Shown piece by piece: positions 51,235 to 59,549 of a stretch of 64,000 nt of DNA (within the stretch, counting starts at the first letter, position 1; every line of letters begins with the position of its first letter). Both the position numbers and the translations under genes were made by a program. The DNA lies in the NCBI GenBank assembly GCA_963733135.1, contig CAVTBX010000008.1:124001-188000 (forward strand), in the 5' to 3' direction. Below the pieces are notes generated by a model. It saw nothing but the letters and a program-made list of their open reading frames with translations, did no database searches and had not been told where the DNA came from. The DNA is from CAVTBX01 sp963733135 (GTDB lineage Bacteria > Actinomycetota > Thermoleophilia > Gaiellales > Gaiellaceae).

Positions 51235-51681
51235 GTGCAGCCGCGCTGGGACGGAGACGAACGCGGTCGAGGCGTCGCGAACGCCCGCGCGCTGGGGCCC
51301 GACCTCGCCAAGCTCGCCGGCGCGATGGAGGGACCGGACTGGGTCGCCGAGCAGCCGGAGGCGCACTTGCTCCCGCACCTGCAACAGGCCTGCGCGGCGC
51401 ACGGATCGCAATTCACACTGGAGGAGGCCGCGACGGACGAGACGGGCGTCTTGGTGGTCGCGCTCCGCTGGGTCGGTGGAGGAGACCGTCGCTCTGTCAC
51501 CCAGGCCGTGTGGACGTTACTCGGCTCGGTCATCGAGACGAGCGCCTTCGTGCACGGGCCTGCCGACGAGGCGTGGCGCGAGACAGCGGTGTGGGACGTC
51601 GCAACCGGGATGCTCCGCCCGGACACGCCGTACGAGCCGCACGGGCACACCCTGAGGCTCATGGTTCACGGCGTTCCTTGA
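51235..51681 (+). CDS. Hypothetical protein, 148 residues
   Basis: Soluble, starts at GTG (WDGDERGRGVANARALGPDL), with LTLEEAATDE-like QFTLEEAATDETGVLVVALR and TPYEPHGHTLRLMVH near the end. No family recognised. Divergent from tpiA and convergent with the GNAT gene, overlapping the latter's end by 23 bases, so one of the two ends may be wrong. Confidence 0.55.
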   Translation: MQPRWDGDERGRGVANARALGPDLAKLAGAMEGPDWVAEQPEAHLLPHLQQACAAHGSQFTLEEAATDETGVLVVALRWVGGGDRRSVTQAVWTLLGSVIETSAFVHGPADEAWRETAVWDVATGMLRPDTPYEPHGHTLRLMVHGVP

Positions 51682-52144
51682 GCGACAGGACATAGCTCAC
51701 GTCGACCGGGTGCGGCGCGTACGGCACGACGCGCGTCTCCGGGGCGAGCCGCCAGCCGCGGGCTTCGTAGAAGCGCCGTCCCGCGTCGTTCGCCTCGAGC
51801 GTCCAGAGACGGAGTTTCGCATCGCCCGCCTCGCGGCGGCGCGAGACCGCCGCCTCCAAGAGTGCGGAACCGATGCCTTGCCCCTGGGCCTCGGGCTGCA
51901 CGTAGAGCTGCTCGATCCAGCCCGGCGACGTGCCGACCAGGCCGACCGCGCGGCCGTCATCCTCGGCCACGAGGTACGTGGCCTCCTCGCCGGCGAGCCG
52001 GCGGGCCATGTCGGCCTTCACGGCCTCGTCCGGATAGGGGTACAGGTCGGGCGGATAGACGTGGGCGTAAGCCGCTTCCGAAGCCGCTTTCTGGATCGCG
52101 AAGAGCGCGTCCAGGTCGGCCGAGCCCGCCTCCCTGATCGTCAC
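51659..52144 (-). CDS. GNAT N-acetyltransferase
   Basis: A 161-residue GNAT: VTIREAGSADLDALFAIQKA at the start, the acetyl-CoA motif VQPEAQGQGIGSALLEAAV near 95 and LRLWTLEANDAGRRFYEARG near 125. Starts at GTG in a GTGA overlap with the pgk stop, so co-translated with gap-pgk. Substrate unknown. Confidence 0.88.
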   Translation of the reverse strand: MTIREAGSADLDALFAIQKAASEAAYAHVYPPDLYPYPDEAVKADMARRLAGEEATYLVAEDDGRAVGLVGTSPGWIEQLYVQPEAQGQGIGSALLEAAVSRRREAGDAKLRLWTLEANDAGRRFYEARGWRLAPETRVVPYAPHPVDVSYVLSLKERREP

Positions 52145-53187
52145 GCCGCTGGGATGGCTACAACACCCGGAAGCTCCTTGCCTTCGAGGAGCTCGAGCGA
52201 CGCGCCGCCGCCCGTGGACACCCAGTCGATCCGCTCGGCGAGCCCGAGCTCGTGGACGGCGCGCACGGAGTCCCCTCCGCCGACGACCGAGTGAGCGTCT
52301 GACTTTGCGACCGCCTCTGCCACGGCCTTCGTCCCCTCGGCGAAGCGCGGCCATTCGAAAACTCCCATGGGTCCGTTCCAGAAGACCGTTCGGGCTTCGC
52401 CGATCCGCTCCGCGAAGGAGCGCCGCGTCTCAGGGCCGATGTCGAGCCCGAGCCAGCCGTCCGGCACGTCGTCGACGCCCGTTACGCGGGACTCGGCCTC
52501 CGCATCGAACTCCGCGGCTGCGACGACGTCTGTCGGAAGCTCGGCCTCGAGATCGCCGTACTCCTCGTCGCCCCTGATGTCTTCGGCCATCTTCCCGCCC
52601 ACGAGCAGCGTGTCGGCTCGTTCGGCGAGCGTGCGCAGGACGCCGACCTTGTCCTCGACCTTCGCGCCGCCGACGATGGCGACGAACGGGCGCTCCGGCG
52701 ATCCCAGCAAAGCGCCGAGCTCCTCGAGCTCGCGGAGGAGCAGGAGCCCGGCGTAAGCCGGGAGGAGCTCGGCCACGCCGGCAGTAGACGCGTGGGCCCG
52801 GTGCGCCGCCCCGAACGCGTCGTTCACGTACAGGTCGCCGTGCGCCGCAAGCTCGCGCGCGAACGCCGGGTCGTTCTTCGTCTCGCCTGGGTCGAAGCGC
52901 GTGTTCTCGAGCAGGCGGATCCGCTCGTCCGGCAGGAGCTCGCGGAGGCGCTCCTCGACCGGCCGCATGGAGAGCTCGGGATCCTCACCCTTGGGTCGTC
53001 CCAGGTGCGAGCAGAGGACGAGCTCGGACGCGTCTCGCTCGAGAAGCAGCTCGAGCGTCGGAAGCGCAGCCTGTATCCGCGTGTCGTCAGCGACCTGGCC
53101 GTCCTCGAGGGGCACGTTGAAATCGACGCGGACGAGGACGCGCTTGCCCCCGACCTCGGCATCACGGACCGACCGAGGCCGGTGCAC
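52141..53187 (-). CDS. pgk: Phosphoglycerate kinase, short form
   Basis: Transfers phosphate from 1,3-bisphosphoglycerate to ADP. The 348-residue protein has VLVRVDFNVPLEDGQVADDT near residue 18, CSHLGRPKGEDPELS near 60, LLENTRFDPGETKND near 95, DAFGAAHRAHAS near 125, GGAKVEDKVGVLRTL near 170 and the final GGGDSVRAV and STGGGASLELLEG. Typical PGKs have about 390 residues; the segment between SMRPVEERLRELL and LLENTRF is about 25-30 residues shorter than usual. GTG start shares one base with the gap stop. Confidence 0.94.
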   Translation of the reverse strand: MHRPRSVRDAEVGGKRVLVRVDFNVPLEDGQVADDTRIQAALPTLELLLERDASELVLCSHLGRPKGEDPELSMRPVEERLRELLPDERIRLLENTRFDPGETKNDPAFARELAAHGDLYVNDAFGAAHRAHASTAGVAELLPAYAGLLLLRELEELGALLGSPERPFVAIVGGAKVEDKVGVLRTLAERADTLLVGGKMAEDIRGDEEYGDLEAELPTDVVAAAEFDAEAESRVTGVDDVPDGWLGLDIGPETRRSFAERIGEARTVFWNGPMGVFEWPRFAEGTKAVAEAVAKSDAHSVVGGGDSVRAVHELGLAERIDWVSTGGGASLELLEGKELPGVVAIPAA

Positions 53188-54185
53188 TAGAGCAGGCGCT
53201 GCACGAGATCTACGAGCCGGCACGAGTAGCCCCACTCGTTGTCGTACCAGCTCATGACCTTGACCATCTGGCCCTTCGCCATCGTCTGGTCGGAGTCGAG
53301 GATCGAGGAGTAGGAGTCACCGACGATGTCGGACGAGACGAGCGGGTCGGTCGAATAGCGGAGGATGCCCTCGAGCGGCCCCTTGTCGGCAACCTCCTCG
53401 AACTTCGCGTTGACCTCGTCGGCGGTCACCTCGCTGCCGACTCGGACGACCAGATCGGTGATGGAGCCGGTCGGAACGGGCGCCCGGACGGAGATCCCGT
53501 CGACCTTGCCCTGAAGGTCGGGGATGACGAGCCCGATCGCCTTCGCGGCGCCGGTCGAGGTCGGGATCAGGTTGATCGCAGCCGCCCTGGCGCGCCGGAG
53601 GTCGGAGTGCGGGAGGTCGAGGATCCGCTGGTCGTTCGTGTACGCGTGGATCGTCGTCATAAAGCCGCTCTCGATCCCCCAAGCATCGTGCAGCACCTTC
53701 GCGACCGGGGCGACGCAGTTCGTCGTACAGGACGCGTTCGAGACCAGGTGGTGGCTCTCGCGGTCGTACTGGTCGTCGTTGACGCCCAGCACGATTGTGA
53801 TGTCGGGGTCGGTGGCGGGCGCGGAGATCAGCACCTTCTCGGCGCCGGCGTCGAGGTGGGCCTGGGCTCCTTCGCGCTTCGTGAAGAGGCCCGTGGACTC
53901 GATCGCCACCTGCACGCCGAGGTCTTTCCAGGGCAGCTTTGCCGGCTCGCGCTCGTTCAGCAGCTTGATCTCCGTGCTGCCGACGTGGATCGCGCCCTCC
54001 TCTGCACTCACGTCGTCGTCGAGCGGCCCGAGCGTCGAGTCGAACTTCAGGAGATGGGCCATCGTCTTGGCGTCGCCGAGGTCGTTGACTGCGACGAGCT
54101 CGATGTCGGCGCCGCGCTTCTGCGCCGCGCGGAAGAAGTTCCTGCCGATCCGGCCGAAGCCGTTGATGCCCACGCGAACGCTCAT
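53187..54185 (-). CDS. gap: Glyceraldehyde-3-phosphate dehydrogenase
   Basis: Oxidative phosphorylation of glyceraldehyde 3-phosphate. The 332-residue protein has the NAD motif VGINGFGRIGRNFFRAA at the start, the catalytic-Cys motif SNASCTTNCVAP near 149, and FMTTIHAYTNDQ and WYDNEWGYSCRLVDLV near the end. Length and motifs are normal. First gene of gap-pgk-GNAT; whiA lies upstream on the same strand, the usual whiA-gap neighbourhood. Confidence 0.97.
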   Translation of the reverse strand: MSVRVGINGFGRIGRNFFRAAQKRGADIELVAVNDLGDAKTMAHLLKFDSTLGPLDDDVSAEEGAIHVGSTEIKLLNEREPAKLPWKDLGVQVAIESTGLFTKREGAQAHLDAGAEKVLISAPATDPDITIVLGVNDDQYDRESHHLVSNASCTTNCVAPVAKVLHDAWGIESGFMTTIHAYTNDQRILDLPHSDLRRARAAAINLIPTSTGAAKAIGLVIPDLQGKVDGISVRAPVPTGSITDLVVRVGSEVTADEVNAKFEEVADKGPLEGILRYSTDPLVSSDIVGDSYSSILDSDQTMAKGQMVKVMSWYDNEWGYSCRLVDLVQRLL

Positions 54186-54259
54186 CGAGTTGCCTCCCGG
54201 TCGACGTCAGAGCCCGCGCACGATCCTATCCGGGCGCCGAGAGAATCCGGGGCTCGCGT

Positions 54260-54289
54260 GCTATAGGCAGATCCTGGAAGCGTTTGGAA
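54260..54289 (-). promoter_or_regulatory. Possible promoter for gap
   Basis: On the minus strand TTCCAA, 18 bases, then TATAGC resemble -35/-10 boxes about 75-100 bases upstream of the gap ATG. Weak match; listed because the 252-base gap between whiA and gap needs a promoter. Confidence 0.3.
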
Positions 54290-54340
54290 GTCGGCGGGCC
54301 AATCGTTCATACTGGCTCCGGAGCGGGTCCGCGCTCGTCC

Positions 54341-54369
54341 GGTGTTGGATTCAGACCCCGTCCGACACC
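54341..54369. repeat. GGTGTTGGA/TCCGACACC inverted repeat
   Basis: GGTGTTGGA-N11-TCCGACACC (one G-U pair) in the whiA-gap gap, with CAGACCCCG in the loop. It resembles a GGTGTCNGA-type repeat I have seen dispersed in other environmental genomes; only this copy was noticed here. Confidence 0.45.
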
Positions 54370-54391
54370 AAGGTCCGGAGCGCGGCTGAAA

Positions 54392-54428
54392 CCGGAGGGG
54401 GAGGTCGTCCTCGGAGCTTCCCCTCCGG
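54392..54428 (-). terminator. Probable whiA terminator
   Basis: A 9-base perfect stem CCGGAGGGG/CCCCTCCGG with a nested GAGG/CCTC pair, starting 10 bases after the whiA stop. No T-tract. Confidence 0.5.
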
Positions 54429-54437
54429 CCCGCTCAT

Positions 54438-55358
54438 TCAGCGCTCCGCAAGCCGCCGGAGCCTCCCGAGCCGTCGCTGCGCCGACGCTTTCGTGGCGGG
54501 AGGCGAGCAGCGTTTCGCCAGCTCGCGGAGCGAGAGGGTCGGGTGTTTCGTGCGTAGCGCGGCCATCTCCTTCAGCTCGGGCGCGAGCGTTTCGAGCCGC
54601 CCCTCTGTCCGGAGCCGCTCGATCGCCCGCAGTTGCGCGGCCGCGGCGCGAGTCGCGCGCCTCAGATTGGCGTGATCGGCGTTCGTGAGCCTGTTGGCGC
54701 GTGCACGAGTCGCGCCGACGACCGCGGATTCCTCCAGCCTGAGCGCGGTTTCGTGTGCGCCCAGCACGGCCAGGAGCTCAGCCACGGTCTCGAGGCCCTT
54801 GACGTAGGCGAAGGCGTGGCTCCGGCGCGGCCGAACCACCAAGCGAAAGCCCTCCGCGGCGGCAAGCTCGGAGAGGAGGGCCGCCCCCTCCACGTCGGCG
54901 GCCCGAAGCTCCAGGTGGGCGTTCCGCGGGCCGCTCACCGACCCGGCGGCCAGGAAGGCACCCCGGAGGTACGCCGTGCGGCAGCAGGAGCGACCGACCA
55001 CCCGTCGCGGAGGTCGCTCGAGCGGTGCCAGCCGCGCGTCCAGGATTCCCGCGTCGCACAGGGCACGCAACGCGTCCTCGTTCTCCGGGAGGTGAAGCTG
55101 GTAGCGAGTCCCGCGCTCGAAGGCCCGACGGCGGAAGACGCGGATCTCGACGGGAACGCCGTAACCACGGAGGAGCGCGAAGGCGCGGCGGGCGACCGCC
55201 GCGCTCGAGACCTCGAGGTGAACCGCCACGCGGCCGGCGCCCCGGAGGTGGACGCTGCCCGCGGTGCGAACGAGCGCCGAGAGCTCGGCCAGGCGGCAAC
55301 ACGCCTTTCGAGGATCGATCGCCGCGAGCTCACCCCGGACGTCGTCCGAGAGGCTCAT
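54438..55358 (-). CDS. whiA: WhiA sporulation/cell-division regulator
   Basis: A 306-residue protein of the WhiA family: an N-terminal LAGLIDADG-like endonuclease-fold domain (SLSDDVRGELAAIDPRKACC, then SCCRTAYLRGAFLAAGSVSG near 105) and a C-terminal helix-turn-helix (ELKEMAALRTKHPTLSLREL). In Streptomyces it controls sporulation septation and elsewhere cell division. Its ATG overlaps the upstream methyltransferase stop (ATGA). A longer in-frame reading upstream through the methyltransferase is an artefact of the frameshift there. Confidence 0.94.
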   Translation of the reverse strand: MSLSDDVRGELAAIDPRKACCRLAELSALVRTAGSVHLRGAGRVAVHLEVSSAAVARRAFALLRGYGVPVEIRVFRRRAFERGTRYQLHLPENEDALRALCDAGILDARLAPLERPPRRVVGRSCCRTAYLRGAFLAAGSVSGPRNAHLELRAADVEGAALLSELAAAEGFRLVVRPRRSHAFAYVKGLETVAELLAVLGAHETALRLEESAVVGATRARANRLTNADHANLRRATRAAAAQLRAIERLRTEGRLETLAPELKEMAALRTKHPTLSLRELAKRCSPPATKASAQRRLGRLRRLAER

Positions 55359-55892
55359 GACAGCGAGACCCCCTCGAGCGCCAGGAGCCGCCGCTTGTAC
55401 TCGACGCCGAGCGAGCCGTACGAGCCCAGGCCCGCGGCCGCGACGACGCGATGGCACGGGACGACGACGCCGTAGCGGTTGCCCGCGCAGTACGAGCCGG
55501 CTGCGCGCTGCGCGTTCGGATGAGCCGGCGAGCGCCGCCAGCTCGCCGTAGGTGACGACCTCGCCGCGCGGCACGCGCCGGAGCGTCTCGGTGACCGCCC
55601 GCTGGAACGGCGTCGCCCACTCGAGGTCGAGCTCGACGTCGTCGAAGTTGACCGGCTTGCCCTCGAAGAACGCCTGAAGGCGTTCCGTGAGCGTTCCGTC
55701 ACAGTCCTGGCGCAATCCGCGCGCCACACGTGCGCTTTTCGCGGTTACGCTCATCGCGGTGGGTGGCATGCGGCCGGCCCCCCGCGACACGTCCGAAACG
55801 GCCTTGGGTCGCGGCAGCTCGTGCCAGAGGAGCCGGTCGCCGTCGAGCCAAAGCTCCCCCACGCCGAAGCCTGGGGCCTCGTACGACCGCAT
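55355..55892 (-). pseudogene. ogt: Methylated-DNA-cysteine methyltransferase, +1 frameshift
   Basis: From ATG 55892: EAPGFGVGELWLDGDRLLWH and PFQRAVTETLRRVPRGEVVT then YGELAALAG. Skipping one base at 55523 restores HPNAQRAAGSYCAGNRYGVV and the active-site VVPCHRVVAAAGLGSYGSLG to a TGA overlapping the whiA ATG. The acceptor Cys lies in the second part, so without repair the protein would be inactive. Read straight on, the first frame runs into whiA, which mimics a fusion protein. Repaired length about 179 residues. Confidence 0.8.
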
Positions 55893-55999
55893 CGTCACGC
55901 CCACGCTGCGCCAGCCTAGATGCTCGCCACGCCCCTGGGCACGGGGGGATGATCCGCGGCCGGCCGGCGCCGAGTGACAACCATCTAAGATCGCGGCCG

Positions 56000-57640
56000 A
56001 TGAGCGCTCCCGGGATCTTCCGGCCGCCGACGCCCGCCAACGAGCCCGTCAAGGAGTACGGGCCCGGATCGCCGGAGCGCGAGAGCCTGCGCGTCCGGCT
56101 GGAGCAGATGCGCGGCGAGCGCATCGACATCCCGCTCGTGATCGGCGGCGAGGACCTGACCACGGGGGAGACGCGCGAAGCGGTCATGCCGCACGCGAAG
56201 GATCACGTTCTCGCGGATGTCCACCAGGGCGGCGCCGCCGAGGTCGAGCGCGCGATCGACGCCGCAGGGCAGGCCTGGCACGACTGGAGCCGTCTCCCGT
56301 GGGAGGAGCGTGCGGCCGTCTTCCTGCGCGCAGCTGAGCTCCTCGCCGGCCCCTGGCGAAACACGATGAACGCGGCAACGATGCTCGGCCAGTCGAAGAC
56401 CGCACACCAGGCCGAGATCGACGCGGCCTGCGAGCTCGTCGACTTCATCCGCTTCAACGTCGAGTTCATGACCCGGATCTACGAGGAGCAGCCGATCTCC
56501 TCGCCCGGCGTCTGGAACCGCATGGAGTACCGGCCGCTCGAGGGCTTCGTCTTCGCGGTCACCCCCTTCAACTTCACGGCGATCGCAGGCAACCTGCCGA
56601 GCTCGGCGGCGCTCATGGGCAACACCGTCGTCTGGAAGCCCGCGTCGACCGCGATGGTCTCCGCCTACTACCTCATGCGGCTCTTTCAGGAGGCAGGCCT
56701 GCCGCCGGGCGTGATCAACCTCGTCTACGGCTCCGGTTCTGAGATCGGGAAGGCGGCGCTCGGCAGCGAGCACCTCGCCGGCATCCACTTCACCGGCTCG
56801 ACGCCCGTCTTCCAGGGCATGTGGAAGACGGTAGGCAAGAACATCGCCGGCTACCGGAACTATCCGCGGATCGTCGGTGAGACCGGCGGCAAGGACTTCA
56901 TCGTCGCCCACCGCTCCGCCGACGCCGCGGCGGTCGCTGCCGCGATCATCCGCGGCTCCTTCGAGTACCAGGGCCAGAAGTGCTCGGCCGCCTCGCGGCT
57001 CTACATGCCCTCGAACCTCTGGCCGGAGATCCGCGAGCGCCTGGAGGCCGACGTGGGAGGGATCCGCATGGGCGACGTCGCCGACTTCTCGAACTTCATG
57101 GGCGCGGTGATCGACGCCAGCTCCTTCCGGACGCAGAAGGAGGCGATCGAGGAAGCGAAGGCCCACAGGAAGACGCGCGTCGTCGTCGGCGGCGGCACCG
57201 ATGACTCCGAGGGCTACTTCGTGGAGCCCACCGTAATCGAGACCGAAGACCCCAACTTCCGCCTGCTTCGCGACGAGCTCTTCGGGCCCGTCGTCACCGC
57301 CTACGTCTATCCCGAAGGCGACTACGAGGCGACCCTCGAGCTCGTCGACAGCACGGCGCCCTACGGGCTGACCGGCGCCGTCTTCGCCGAGGAGCGGGAG
57401 GCCGTGATCGAAGCCTCCGAAGCGCTCCGCTACACAGCCGGCAACTTCTACGTGAACGACAAGCCCACCGGCGCGGTCGTCGGCCAGCAGCCGTTCGGCG
57501 GCGCCCGGGCCTCGGGCACGAACGACAAGGCGGGTTCCATGTGGAACCTGATCCGGTGGGTCAGCCCGCGGACGATCAAGGAGACGTTCATCTCGCCCCG
57601 CGACTACCGCTATCCGTTTATGCGCGAGGACGGGCAGTAA
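56000..57640 (+). CDS. pruA: 1-pyrroline-5-carboxylate dehydrogenase
   Basis: Oxidises P5C to glutamate in proline breakdown. The 546-residue aldehyde dehydrogenase has FVFAVTPFNFTAIAGNLPSS near 175, GETGGKDFIV near 293, the catalytic Cys in YQGQKCSAASRLY near 325, and QQPFGGARASGTNDKAGS near 495. The long N terminus and KTAHQAEID pattern fit the P5C branch. No putA-type proline dehydrogenase is next to it. ATG 56000. Confidence 0.93.
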   Translation: MSAPGIFRPPTPANEPVKEYGPGSPERESLRVRLEQMRGERIDIPLVIGGEDLTTGETREAVMPHAKDHVLADVHQGGAAEVERAIDAAGQAWHDWSRLPWEERAAVFLRAAELLAGPWRNTMNAATMLGQSKTAHQAEIDAACELVDFIRFNVEFMTRIYEEQPISSPGVWNRMEYRPLEGFVFAVTPFNFTAIAGNLPSSAALMGNTVVWKPASTAMVSAYYLMRLFQEAGLPPGVINLVYGSGSEIGKAALGSEHLAGIHFTGSTPVFQGMWKTVGKNIAGYRNYPRIVGETGGKDFIVAHRSADAAAVAAAIIRGSFEYQGQKCSAASRLYMPSNLWPEIRERLEADVGGIRMGDVADFSNFMGAVIDASSFRTQKEAIEEAKAHRKTRVVVGGGTDDSEGYFVEPTVIETEDPNFRLLRDELFGPVVTAYVYPEGDYEATLELVDSTAPYGLTGAVFAEEREAVIEASEALRYTAGNFYVNDKPTGAVVGQQPFGGARASGTNDKAGSMWNLIRWVSPRTIKETFISPRDYRYPFMREDGQ

Positions 57641-57730
57641 GCACATCTTCCGCCTGAGCAGGTAGGAGGCGACGGTCGGGGGCGTGCTGCCAGTGCATCC
57701 CCGAGCCGCGCTCCGGCAGAATCGAACGCA

Positions 57731-58198
57731 ATGGGCACCCTCGGGAAGCTCGTGCTCGGAGCCGTGGGCGTGGCGGCGATCGTCGCGCTCTTCGTTCTCC
57801 TGCGACCGGACGACACAGAGGATGCTGCGTCGACGACTCCCGATACGACCCAGGCCGAGACCGAAGGCGAGACTGGCACCGAGGAGTCACCCACCACCAC
57901 CGAGGGCGAGGAAGAGCCGGAGCCTGACCCCGAGCCCTCCGGGCCTCGGACGATCCGTCTAACCGTGGACTCCGAGGAACCGGAGATCGCCCGGATCGAG
58001 GTCGAGCGGGACGAGCGGGTCGTGCTCGTCGTCCGCGCGAACGTGACCGACCACGTGCACCTGCACGGCTACAACCTGATGAGCGACGTTGCGCCGGGCC
58101 AGCCGGCCCGCATCGAGTTTCGGGCGACCGTCCCGGGCCGCTTCGAGATCGAGCTCGAGGACCGCGTGCAGCAGATCGCACAACTGACCGTCTCCTAG
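57731..58198 (+). CDS. Anchored cupredoxin-like protein
   Basis: A 155-residue protein: one membrane helix (VLGAVGVAAIVALFVLLR), an 50-residue acidic Thr/Glu/Pro linker, and a cupredoxin-like beta domain (RLTVDSEEPEIARIEVERDE, DHVHLHGYNLMSDVAPGQPA). The HLHGY resembles one copper ligand region but no Cys is present in the domain, so copper binding is doubtful. Ten bases before the next membrane gene; the pair seems one operon. Confidence 0.75.
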   Translation: MGTLGKLVLGAVGVAAIVALFVLLRPDDTEDAASTTPDTTQAETEGETGTEESPTTTEGEEEPEPDPEPSGPRTIRLTVDSEEPEIARIEVERDERVVLVVRANVTDHVHLHGYNLMSDVAPGQPARIEFRATVPGRFEIELEDRVQQIAQLTVS

Positions 58199-58208
58199 GA
58201 AGAGCCCG

Positions 58209-59549
58209 GTGGTCGTCGCCCACGGGATTGGGAGCTTCCGAGATCTGCCCGTGCCGCAGTGGCTCTTCGCCTACGGGGCCGCAGTCGTTCTCATCGTCTC
58301 GTTCGTCGCGCTCGCGGCGCTCTGGCGGCGACCCATTCTGGAGGGAGGACGCCAGGGCAGTCCGCTGCCGCAGGGCCTCCAGCGGGTGCTTCTCTCGCCC
58401 GCGCTTCGGATCGTGCTCGGCGCGCTCTCGTTCGCGCTCTTCATGCTGGTCGCCGGGGCCGCGCTCTTCGGGTCGAGATCGTCGGCGCTGAACCTTGCCC
58501 CGACCTTCGTCTACGTCCTCTTCTGGCTGGGGCTCGTGCCGCTCTCGGTGCTGTTCGGCAACGTCTGGTCGGTCTTGAGCCCGTGGAAGGCGGCGGCCGA
58601 CGGCGCCGTCCGGCTCGCGGGCGGCGGCGACGAGCCGGCCCGGCAGTATCCGGAGCGGCTGGGCCGCTGGCCGGCTGCGGCGCTCCTCTTCGCCTTCGCG
58701 GCGCTCGAGCTCGCCTACGCCCACCCCGCCGAGCCGCGTGCCCTCGGGCTCGCGATCCTGATCTACAGCGGAGCGACGTGGCTCGGAGCCGCGGTCTACG
58801 GGCGGGATGCCTGGTTTCGAAACGGCGACGGGTTCAGCGTCTACTTCGAGCTCCTGAGCCGGATCGCGCCCTTCGGGAGCCGCGAGCGAGACGGAACCCG
58901 GGAACTCGTGATCCGGCCCCCGCTAACCGGCCTGGCCGTACCGGACTCGACGCCCGGGACGCTCGCCTTCGTGTCGGTGATGCTCGGCGCGGTCGCGTTC
59001 GACGGCTTCAGCCAGACCTCGTGGTGGCAAGACCGCATCGCCGACCTCTCGGAATCCGGCGTCGCGGACCTCCTCCAGACCGCCTTCAACCTCGGAGGGC
59101 TCGTCGCTGCTGTGGCGCTCGTTGCAGGCGCGTACTTGGCCGCGACCACGATCGCAGGACTGCTCACCGGGAGGCACGACCTCGTAGGCGCGTTCCTCAT
59201 GAGCCTCGTGCCGGTCGCGTTCGTCTACGTCGTCGCGCACTACTTCACCCTGCTCGTCGTCCAGGGCCAGTTCGCGATCCCGCTCGCCTCCGACCCGTTC
59301 GGCCGGAAGTGGGATCTGTTCGGCACGGCCGACTACCAGCCCGACATCACGCTCGTCTCGCCGAACACGGTCTGGTACGTCCAAGTCGGCGCGCTCGTCC
59401 TCGGCCACGTTGCTGGCCTGATCCTGGCCCACGATCGCGCGCTCGCCATCTCCGACGGGCCGCGCGAGGCGCTCAGAACGCAGTACGCGCTGCTCACGCT
59501 GATGGTGCTCTACACCGTGGGCGGGCTCTGGCTCTTGTCACGCGGCTGA
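58209..59549 (+). CDS. Polytopic membrane protein paired with the cupredoxin
   Basis: A 446-residue protein with about 10-11 membrane helices and conserved-looking polar loops (FGNVWSVLSPWKAAADG, WFRNGDGFSVYFELLSRIAP, VVAHYFTLLVVQGQFAIPLA, SDPFGRKWDLFG). Some databases label such actinobacterial proteins 'fenitrothion hydrolase'; I regard that as an unreliable label. The His/Tyr/Asp-rich loops might bind metal. Starts at GTG. Convergent with the MFS gene, overlapping by 12 bases. Confidence 0.7.
   Translation: MVVAHGIGSFRDLPVPQWLFAYGAAVVLIVSFVALAALWRRPILEGGRQGSPLPQGLQRVLLSPALRIVLGALSFALFMLVAGAALFGSRSSALNLAPTFVYVLFWLGLVPLSVLFGNVWSVLSPWKAAADGAVRLAGGGDEPARQYPERLGRWPAAALLFAFAALELAYAHPAEPRALGLAILIYSGATWLGAAVYGRDAWFRNGDGFSVYFELLSRIAPFGSRERDGTRELVIRPPLTGLAVPDSTPGTLAFVSVMLGAVAFDGFSQTSWWQDRIADLSESGVADLLQTAFNLGGLVAAVALVAGAYLAATTIAGLLTGRHDLVGAFLMSLVPVAFVYVVAHYFTLLVVQGQFAIPLASDPFGRKWDLFGTADYQPDITLVSPNTVWYVQVGALVLGHVAGLILAHDRALAISDGPREALRTQYALLTLMVLYTVGGLWLLSRG

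Noticed and set aside
54438..55904. A single 488-residue frame that looks like a methyltransferase-WhiA fusion
   Set aside because: The methyltransferase part loses its active site where the frame changes at 55523. The real C-terminal half (PCHRV) is in another frame and ends in an ATGA overlap with whiA. The fusion is an effect of the shift.
57618..58724. A 368-residue minus-strand frame over the cupredoxin and membrane genes
   Set aside because: Low-complexity Arg/Glu/Pro content with no domain; the plus-strand proteins have clear helices and a beta domain.
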